Assembly (NCBI GenBank): GCA_030524055.1 | Contig: JAUNHH010000004.1 | Location: 62,001 to 126,000 of the forward strand | Reading direction: 5' to 3' | Source: Actinomycetaceae bacterium | Lineage (GTDB): Bacteria > Actinomycetota > Actinomycetes > Actinomycetales > Actinomycetaceae | DNA length: 64,000 nucleotides | In this document: piece by piece, positions 26,275 through 33,200 of the stretch | How the letters are laid out: each line of letters begins with the position of its first letter | How positions within the stretch are numbered: position 1 is the stretch's first letter | Made by a program: the position numbers and the translations under genes | Notes under the pieces: model-generated | The model's database searches: none | What the model was told of the DNA's origin: nothing | What the model saw: the letters and a program-made list of their open reading frames with translations, nothing else

Positions 26275-26565
26275 TCAATAGGCTATGAGCGACGGTGGCC
26301 AATCGTCAATAATGATCCGAACTTCCACAGTGTGGGGTGCAGTAATATGTGCGTCCCACCAGTGCCATATACGTTCTTCAGGTGAAAGCCAGGATGTCCA
26401 GTCAGTTAACCTCCACGTTTCGAGAATGGCATCCTTTTGTGCGGACGAATAGGGGGCGCGAAACCTTCGGGTAAACCAGTGGGCGAGCGACTTTTTAACA
26501 GTCGAATAGCCTGGAGTATGGCCGTCGGCGTTTCCCTATCAAAGGCGGTCTAATTTGGGATTCAT
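26275..26565 (-). pseudogene. Short gene interrupted by a frameshift at CTT-TGA
   Basis: On the minus strand an ATG at 26565 with AGAGG upstream starts MNPKLDRL and meets TGA at 26541-26539. One base further (+1) the frame is open to a stop at 26275 and reads like real protein, with ILQAIRLLKKSLAHWF, YSSAQKDAILETWRLTDW, then a C-terminus VEVRIIIDDWPPSLIAY. Removing one T from CCTTTGA would give a continuous protein of about 95 residues. Alternatively CTT-TGA is the same slippery pair used by the programmed +1 frameshift of prfB, but the Shine-Dalgarno-like stimulator of prfB is absent here, so simple decay is favoured. No family recognised. It lies between the immunity array and DUF4291. Confidence 0.5.
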
Positions 26566-26648
26566 TTTCTTGCCTCTTTCCCATCGCATGGGGATATAAA
26601 GGTGCTATTTACTACTGCGGCCCATCTTAGGCCACCAACTGGAGGTGC

Positions 26649-27446
26649 CTATTCCCAGGGTGGGAGGGGGAGATCGGATTCGGTTTCGCAGTCGAGCCAG
26701 AGGAACGATTGAGGGCGTTCTCCTGTTGCGAGGAATTCTTTCAGTGCGCGGCGGCAATCGGATTTAGAGATAAAAACGTAAAGTGGGAACTCAATCTCTT
26801 CGTAGCCGCCGAAGGGTCCGTAGTATTCGCCTTCTTCTGTTTGGTCGGGAGGGTAGACAGCGTGCCAAGGGTCTTTCCGTTTGTGGTTGTCCGTGTGGTA
26901 GAAAACGGTGAGATCATCATTTACTACGCAGATTTCGACACGTTTTAAGCCGAATTGTACCTGTAAAACAGATCGCGCGGAGCCGTCGAGTTTGTCGAAT
27001 TCGGCCAGAATCTGTTCCGCTGTCGGGTTATTAATATGGCCCTTAGTGTATAAACCGTCGCTCCATTGTGCATAAGAAGATGAGTGTGGGGTGGGGATAT
27101 TTTTTGAATAGAGTAAGTCGAGCGCCACGTAGTAACCTAGGACGGGAGGGAATATTATTGAGAAGATAGTTAGCTCACGCGGATTGAATGACGGGATGAA
27201 ATTTGGGATTGCAAATGTGAAATAGGTGAGTGCAATCCACCAAAATATAATGAGAAGGAATCGCCATTTTGATTTAATCGGCGCACTGATCGCTCCAATA
27301 ATTATCCCCACTGTTCCTGCTGTGAGTGCAGGAATAAGCTTTCCGGTCATGGCTGCTGGAGCGGCAATTAATGCCCCGAATAAAAGGATGGACCGGAGAA
27401 AGGTCCAAGTTGTCTCTAGAATTCGGTAACCTGCATGTGTCATCAT
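26649..27446 (-). CDS. Membrane-anchored Imm1-like immunity protein (array member)
   Basis: 265 residues. The N-terminal 105 residues hold about three to four hydrophobic spans. The C-terminal domain (from about 130) includes NPTAEQILAEFDKLDG, a central VEICVVNDDLTVFYHTDN and the ending ALKEFLATGERPQSFLWLDCE, a pattern like Imm1-type immunity proteins, which are known to neutralise deaminase-fold toxins. It shares this domain with the genes at 28596 and 29454 but is clearly more divergent. AAGGAGG precedes ATG-ATG (27446 or 27443). It is the last intact member of the array downstream of the RHS toxin. Placing the immunity domain on a membrane anchor suggests neutralisation at the inner membrane face (inference). 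A degraded relative lies just upstream at 27531-27640. Confidence 0.6.
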   Translation of the reverse strand: MMTHAGYRILETTWTFLRSILLFGALIAAPAAMTGKLIPALTAGTVGIIIGAISAPIKSKWRFLLIIFWWIALTYFTFAIPNFIPSFNPRELTIFSIIFPPVLGYYVALDLLYSKNIPTPHSSSYAQWSDGLYTKGHINNPTAEQILAEFDKLDGSARSVLQVQFGLKRVEICVVNDDLTVFYHTDNHKRKDPWHAVYPPDQTEEGEYYGPFGGYEEIEFPLYVFISKSDCRRALKEFLATGERPQSFLWLDCETESDLPLPPWE

Positions 27447-27530
27447 CGCCCTCCTTTTCCGAATTTCGATTGCGCCTGCATTTCTACTGACTTGTGTTGA
27501 TACTGCTCTTAGCGCTGTGCGTCGAATTAT

Positions 27531-27640
27531 TTATTTCCACCAGGGGCCTATGAGTGCGGACTCGTTCCAGCAGTCGATCCAGAAGAGGGATTGTGGTTGT
27601 TGGCGTGATAAAAGGTAGTAATATCGTCATTCACAATGCG
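27531..27640 (-). pseudogene. Internally deleted remnant of an Imm1-like array gene
   Basis: On the minus strand one frame reads IVNDDITTFYH, matching the family's VNDDLTVFYHTD, and immediately afterwards another frame reads QQPQSLFWIDCWNESALIGPWWK-stop, matching the family C-terminus (RPQSLLWL...LIRPWW). The roughly 50 residues that should lie between are missing and there is no start codon, so this is the scar of a deleted paralogue. Confidence 0.7.
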
Positions 27641-27662
27641 TGCCTAAGGATCGCGGTAAGTG

Positions 27663-28073
27663 CTATATGAGGAAGTCTAATTCGCCAAGCGCGTCGAGAT
27701 TCCCGGTGGCAAGAAATGAGTGGAGCTTATCCCAAGCTTCCATCGATGAGTGAATGTATTTGGCGTAAAATAGGAAATCGCCCTCGATGAATGGAAGTAG
27801 GAGATCTTCGTTAGGGGGATTCTTGTTGCCAGAGAGAACGAAACCGCTCGCTTCAGAATTAAGAGTGAATGCCATTGCGCAATTCCCGTCAGCAAAAGCT
27901 GTGCAAATATACACTGACGGGTTGAGGAGTGTAGTGATTTCCATATATCCACTTTTGTCTGCAATGAGATCCTTATATTCCTGCCTAAAGGCGTTAATGG
28001 TGATGCTGCGATGTACACCGATGCCCAGGTTTTCGCGTAGAAATGAGTCCGAAATTCCGATTGTCGCGTCCAT
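27663..28073 (-). CDS. Probable cognate immunity protein of the deaminase fragment
   Basis: 136 residues from the ATG at 28073, supported by AGGAG seven bases upstream and 13 bases after the deaminase-like gene's stop. It has no membrane span. A weak resemblance to the array's C-terminal domain is visible in its end, AWDKLHSFLATGNLDALGELDFL, beside ALKEFLATGERPQSFLWLD of its neighbour, and in the central YICTAFADGNCAMAFTL strand pair. Toxin-immunity gene order (toxin first, immunity directly behind) makes it the likely antidote of the DddA-like domain. It is soluble, unlike the other array members. Function is inferred from position and faint similarity only. Confidence 0.5.
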   Translation of the reverse strand: MDATIGISDSFLRENLGIGVHRSITINAFRQEYKDLIADKSGYMEITTLLNPSVYICTAFADGNCAMAFTLNSEASGFVLSGNKNPPNEDLLLPFIEGDFLFYAKYIHSSMEAWDKLHSFLATGNLDALGELDFLI

Positions 28074-28086
28074 TTTTATCTCCTGT

Positions 28087-28569
28087 CTATCTGCCAGTAG
28101 AGGGTTCTTTTGGAAGGTTATCATTGCCAATATAGGTATTGCTATAGTGCCATCGCGGCCCTTTGGGTACGGTTCCGGCAGGAGTCTCAACTCGTAATTG
28201 TGTTCCTGGAGGAAGTATGGTTTCGGTTGAAGTGAAGCAGAAATTGCAGGTCCCATTGGGGTTATCGATATAGAGTGTCGCCGAAGGGATGCTGCGCTCT
28301 CGCATTAACTGTGCTGCCTGCCCTTCTGTAGGGATGGCAAATGGGTAATTTGTGTACAGTACATATAGGCTGCTGCCCGAAATAAGTGTAATCATTTCAC
28401 CTGCGACCTCAATAATTGGTGACGCAGGAAGAGTCCAGCTTAAGGAAACTGGCAGCAGTATTAAGAGGAGCAAAAGAGACAGTAGATAAATGCGATTTTC
28501 CCGAATCTGCCGAGGGGAGGGGCCCTGTAGGTTTGGCACTTTGCTCCCCCTTTGGATTTGCTGAGTCAT
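28087..28569 (-). CDS. Chimeric gene: immunity-family N-terminus fused to a DddA-like (SCP1.201) deaminase domain
   Basis: 160 residues from the ATG at 28569. Residues 13-57 (NLQGPSPRQIRENR then one hydrophobic span) match the N-terminus of the adjacent membrane immunity genes. Residues 66-160 resemble the SCP1.201-like deaminase DddA: EGQAAQLMRERSI, then YIDNPNGTCNFC, ETILPPGTQLRVETPAG and a Gly-Asn-Asp ending. Glu82, Cys108 and Cys111 keep the spacing of the DddA catalytic Glu and two zinc Cys (26 and 29 residues), as recalled from the literature. The histidine two residues before the Glu is Pro80 here, so zinc binding and catalysis should be lost. It is best read as a displaced toxin cassette captured by recombination into an immunity gene, and may be inactive. 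An immunity-like gene follows. Confidence 0.65.
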   Translation of the reverse strand: MTQQIQRGSKVPNLQGPSPRQIRENRIYLLSLLLLLILLPVSLSWTLPASPIIEVAGEMITLISGSSLYVLYTNYPFAIPTEGQAAQLMRERSIPSATLYIDNPNGTCNFCFTSTETILPPGTQLRVETPAGTVPKGPRWHYSNTYIGNDNLPKEPSTGR

Positions 28570-28592
28570 GAATTTGCTGTCATCGTGTCGGA
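28563..28592. repeat. Direct repeat copy 1 (array duplication boundary)
   Basis: Thirty bases identical to 29421-29450, covering the MTQQ start region of the deaminase chimera and the 3' flank of the next gene. Homology continues, less perfectly, into both flanking genes with an offset of about 855-858 bases. Confidence 0.85.
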
Positions 28593-28595
28593 TAT

Positions 28596-29411
28596 TTAAT
28601 CCCACCAGGGCCGTATGAGGTCTGCTTGCATTCCTCCGGTGCTGAGCCACAAGAGGGATTGTGGTCTTTGTCCGGTGGTGAGGAATTCTTCGAGGAGGCG
28701 CCGGTTGTCGGCTCTAGTGATAAAGGCGTAGAGGTTGAAAGTTGCGTGGAGAAGTCCTCCTATTGGGCCGTAATATTCACCTTCCTGCGTGTGTCCGGGT
28801 GCGTAAACGGCGTACCAGGGTACCTGGCTTTTTTGCTTGTCTGTGTGGTAGAAAAGGGTGAGGTCGTTAGTGAGTACGCATATGTCAACTTGGTGTAGCT
28901 CTGTATGTATGCGTAATGTGGAGTGTTTAGAGCCGTCGAGTTTGTCGAATTCGGCGAGAATCTGCTCGGCGGTGGGGTCGTTAATGTGGTCCCTATAGTC
29001 TTGACCGTCACTCCATTGCACATAATAGGAGGAATGAGGGACATTAGACCGCTCAAAAACGACAATGCTGCGAACGGCATGGTAGGCGAAATACGGTGGG
29101 AAGTATATTGAGAGCACGTTTATGTCGTTTGCATTGAGCAGAGAAATATCGGTGACCAAATATCGAGCTCCATATATTCCTCCTATCCACCAGAGCGGTA
29201 TGAGGAGGAGCCACCAATTTGACTTTCGGAATACACAAAATGCTCCCACGCAGGCGCCCGCTATTCCAACAATTAGTGCCACAGGCAGATTCCAGGTAAA
29301 AATTACGGGAACGAGTATGATAAGAAGCAGTGTCGATAGTCGAGAAACGCGGTTCTCCCGAATCTGCTGAGGGGAGGGGCCCTGTAGGTTACGCACTACA
29401 TTCCTGCCCAT
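28596..29411 (-). CDS. Membrane-anchored Imm1-like immunity protein (array member)
   Basis: 271 residues: a cytosolic N-terminal segment (NLQGPSPQQIRENR), about three hydrophobic spans (30-110), and an Imm1-like C-domain (NDPTAEQILAEFDKLDGS, VDICVLTNDLTLFYHTD, RRLLEEFLTTGQRPQSLLW). It is very similar to 29454-30251 over its whole length, and parts of the DNA are nearly identical at an offset of 855 bases. The start is disturbed: the MTQQ start conserved in the neighbouring chimera exists at 29427 but is out of frame and ends after a few codons. Translation must therefore begin at ATG 29411 (MGRNVVRN), which lacks a good Shine-Dalgarno, and expression may be weak. Confidence 0.6.
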   Translation of the reverse strand: MGRNVVRNLQGPSPQQIRENRVSRLSTLLLIILVPVIFTWNLPVALIVGIAGACVGAFCVFRKSNWWLLLIPLWWIGGIYGARYLVTDISLLNANDINVLSIYFPPYFAYHAVRSIVVFERSNVPHSSYYVQWSDGQDYRDHINDPTAEQILAEFDKLDGSKHSTLRIHTELHQVDICVLTNDLTLFYHTDKQKSQVPWYAVYAPGHTQEGEYYGPIGGLLHATFNLYAFITRADNRRLLEEFLTTGQRPQSLLWLSTGGMQADLIRPWWD

Positions 29412-29420
29412 GCTTTTGCT

Positions 29421-29450
29421 GAGTCATGAATTTGCTGTCATCGTGTCGGA
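29421..29450. repeat. Direct repeat copy 2 (array duplication boundary)
   Basis: Identical over 30 bases to 28563-28592. It lies between two array members and marks the unit of tandem duplication. Confidence 0.85.
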
Positions 29451-29453
29451 TTT

Positions 29454-30251
29454 TTAACTCCACCACGGTCGGATGATGTCGGATTCAGTTTCGCAGTCGA
29501 GCCAGAGGGGGGATTGTGGTCTTTGTCCGGTGGTGAGGAATTCTTCGAGGAGCTGGCGGTTATTGGCTCTAGTGATAAAGGTGTAGAGGTCGAAAGTTGC
29601 GTGTGGAAGCCCTCCTATGGGCCCGTAATATTCGCCTTCCTGTGTATATCCGGGAGAATATACTGCGTGCCAAAATGTATGGGTTTTATGGTTATCCGTG
29701 TAGTAGAAAAGGGTAAGCTCGTCGGTGAGTACGCATATATCGACACGTTTTAGTCCCTCTTGTATTCGTAAAGTGGAGCGTTTGGATCCGTCGAGTTTGT
29801 CGAATTCGGCGAGAATCTGCTCGGTGGTGGGGTCGTTAATATGGTCCCTGTCGTATTGGCCGTCACTCCACTGCACATAATAGGAGGATTGAGGGATATT
29901 GGATCGCTCAAACATAACAATGGCGAGAACAGTGTAATAGCCAAATGTGGGTGGGAGAAGTACAGACAGGGCAGCAAATTTCCCGACATCGAAAAATGCT
30001 GGGTGGGAACTTAACTCACGGAGTCCATAAGTGGCAATGACCCACCAAAGTGGTATTAAGAGGAGCCACCAATTTGACTTTCGGAATACACAGAATGCTC
30101 CTATGCATGCGCCTGCCCCACCAACAATTAGTGGTACAGGCAGGTTCATAACTATTGGTACTGGCATGGCTATAAGGAAAAGTAGCGTCGATAGCATGGA
30201 AATCCGATTCTTGCGAATCTGTTTCGGCGACGGTCCCTGTGAATGAGACAT
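29454..30251 (-). CDS. Membrane-anchored Imm1-like immunity protein next to the RHS toxin
   Basis: 265 residues. N-terminal QGPSPKQIRKNR, about three hydrophobic spans, then the Imm1-like domain (DPTTEQILAEFDKLDGSKRS, VDICVLTDELTLFYYTDNHK, GEYYGPIGG, LLEEFLTTGQRPQSPLWLDCE). The ATG is preceded by GGAGGGG, the best translation signal in the array, and lies 45 bases after the RHS stop. That is the classical position of the immunity gene for the upstream toxin. The GEYYGPIGG and W-x-AVY motifs are shared by the three full-length members. Its C-terminal DCETESD ending matches the gene at 26649 rather than its nearest neighbour, a sign of gene conversion or shuffling among array members. Confidence 0.62.
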   Translation of the reverse strand: MSHSQGPSPKQIRKNRISMLSTLLFLIAMPVPIVMNLPVPLIVGGAGACIGAFCVFRKSNWWLLLIPLWWVIATYGLRELSSHPAFFDVGKFAALSVLLPPTFGYYTVLAIVMFERSNIPQSSYYVQWSDGQYDRDHINDPTTEQILAEFDKLDGSKRSTLRIQEGLKRVDICVLTDELTLFYYTDNHKTHTFWHAVYSPGYTQEGEYYGPIGGLPHATFDLYTFITRANNRQLLEEFLTTGQRPQSPLWLDCETESDIIRPWWS

Positions 30252-30296
30252 TACCCCTCCATCATTATGTAGTAATTAGGAATCGCATGGATGATG

Positions 30297-33200
30297 CTAA
30301 TAGTCAAAGTATGAAAGTGGGTTAGTCCATTCACCGATTGTTGATGTGATAGCACTTGTACCTGCGCCACTCCACAATGCGCGAGTATTGGGACGGTTTA
30401 TGTTGAAAGTGTCGCGCACTGTACTAGGTGCTGTCCTAGTCAGTTCCTTTAGGTTAACGTAAGTGCCTGGGTTAAAATCAATATGTTTAAAAACCTTGTC
30501 CGCTCCGACTCCTGTTCCCATTCCCCAGGCTCCACTTGCGAGAGCGATTATAGGGTTGGGAAGTTCTCCTGGGTTCGATACGAGTTGCTGTGTCAAGCTT
30601 CCCAAAGAGCCGCCAAATAAATTGATCTGGCAATTAAGGAGTAGGTTAAAGTCTTCGTCTCCTATGGAATTGAATATTCGTTTTGCGATAGTTGTGCTGG
30701 CAGGTGCAGAGATGCCGCCAAAGCCTGCGGATATTCCTCCGCCCAACATGGCGCCAACTAGCCCTAGAGGTTCTATGGGTTTGTTTCTGAAGACTTGCGG
30801 AAGAATGTAGCCGGCGGCTCCGCTAATTGCGCCAGTGCCTCCATGAACCCCTGCGACTGCCCAAAGGGGAGCAGTTTTTCCTGCTGTAGTAAGTGCTTTG
30901 GCTGCCCACCCGCCAAGTCCGCCCAAAAGGCCAACAGCGCCTGACACGGATACGGACTGCCAGTCAACCTTTCCAGTGGTGGCTTTCTGGAGGATCGTAT
31001 CAGCCCCAGCACTCATTAGACCTAGTCCCACTACCTGTGCACCAGGGAATGGTGCAAACATGAGTGCGACGCCGCCAGCAACTCCTAGGCCACCAGCGAT
31101 GTACTCCCAGTTTTCTTTGCCCCAGTCCAGAACTTTTGCACCGAAACCACGATTATCCTGGTTGTACTTAGTCAGGTCCTTATCTGTCAGTGGTTTTAAC
31201 CCACTGAAATCAGTGGCCATAGTCGGCATATTTGCCGCGTAGGAATAGGGATTAGACGCCCAGGGGCTTTGAGGGAATTGCTCCAGTGGGTCTTGGGAGA
31301 GGAAAGAATAGGTCGGGCCATGTAGCGCCCGCACGCCTAATAAATCCACTCCCTGAAATTGGATAGTGCCTGTGGCGGTTAAACGCAGGTGCTCACTGAC
31401 CCCAGGAATAGGAGAACCCACTTGCTCCCATGGATTTTCCGGAGAGGAAGTCCAATAGGGGCGCGAACCAACAGGCAGGAATGTGGAACCCAAAGCGGTC
31501 CCACCCGGAATTGAAGTCACTGGGGTATCGCCAATACGCAAGGGAGTTAGCGTATCGAGATCCCATTCAATAGCCACCCCATCAATCTCGACAGGCAGCC
31601 CTAAACTATCCCGCGACAATAAAGCATCGGTGCCACTATTTATCCCACCAAGTAACCCAGTAGGATCCCACGAATAAGAGAAACGCCCATCAGGACCATT
31701 TTCACTAATCCGCCTACCCGCTAAATCATAAGCGTAGGTCCATTCCTTATTGCCTGCGCTCCGGCGAATAACCTGGCCAGCGGCGTCATAAGTAAATGTT
31801 TCCTCAGCGGTGCCATCCTTCGTGATGGTTACGCAGCGAAGAAGGTGACCAGCCAGATCCCATTCATATTCCACAGATGTATCGGGAGAAATAATCTGAG
31901 TTAGTTGCCCGGCCTCGTCATAGGAATAGGTTGTGTCTACCCCATTACGCGTCCGGCACATCAGCCGCCCATGATCGTCATAACCTAAAGACTCGGTCAC
32001 ATCACCCTCAGGGGAAGACAAGGAATAGGAAATCACTCGCCCATATTCATCGCGTTCCCAACGTTGCGATAAATCCCGTGCCTCCATCGACACTGAGGTA
32101 GGGGAGTGCTCATAAGAGACCTCACCAAATGCCGTTGAGTGAATAGCTTCTAGTGCCCCGCCCTCGTCCCAGGAATAGGTCACGGTGGAAGCAAGCGATG
32201 AATGCTTCAGGACACGACCGAAATCATCGCGTACCCACCGCGAAATTTCTTTCCCATCGCGGCTATGGACCTTGGGTAATCCCCAAGAATCGACCTCAAT
32301 AGCAGTAATACTGCCATCGGGATTCATTATTTGCTGGGAGCGCCCGTCTTCACTCCACCGCGCAAATACTGACTTTGTGCCAGAAGGCGCAATCGAAGCG
32401 AGTTCCTCCCAACCATCGCTGCGACTCCATGCGAGACGCTGACCGTCCGGCTCCTCCTGCCAGATTTGTTGGCCAGCCAGATTGTAACCCGCGCGAGTTG
32501 TCCGCCCGAGCGGATCAGTCTCGCTCTCGACGCGATCATTAGCGGTATAGGTCCGGGTTGTATGGTTACCCAGCGGATCGCAAATATCCACAACCCGCCC
32601 GCAATCGTCATAGGAATAGTGCGTCGTTCCGCCCAGAGCATTGGTCACCGACGTCAACTGCCCTGCCGCATCCCACGTGAAAGTCCGCTTCCCCCACGTC
32701 GCATCGCGCAGCATTGTCACGCGGCCCGCCGCGTCATATTTCCACGAGGACGGGGTTAATCCAGGGGTAGCAGCGCGCACAATCCGCCCGTCGCGATCCC
32801 ACTCCAGATCAATGTGGGAACCATTCGATGCCTCTTGGCGAATAAGCAGTGAATCGGCGTCATAAGTGAACTCAGTGCGACCCTGAGAAGTGGTCACAGC
32901 ACTGCGCCGACCACACTGGTCATATTCAATAGACACATTCCCCGCGCGCGAGGAAATATGCGTCGGTTTACCTGCGCCATCGCGCTCAATCCGCGTCGAA
33001 GAGCCATCCCGGTCAATGACTTCACTGATCCGACCGGCTAGATCTCGCACAATAACCGCATTGTCACCCAGAGCTGATGCCCACCGGGTAGGACGACCCA
33101 AAGCATCAACGTCAACAATCTGCCCAGCTGGTTCATCTGAAGTATCTATGCGCAGGCCGTTACCTTCAGACCACGTTAGCACAGCTAAATCCCCCAGAGG

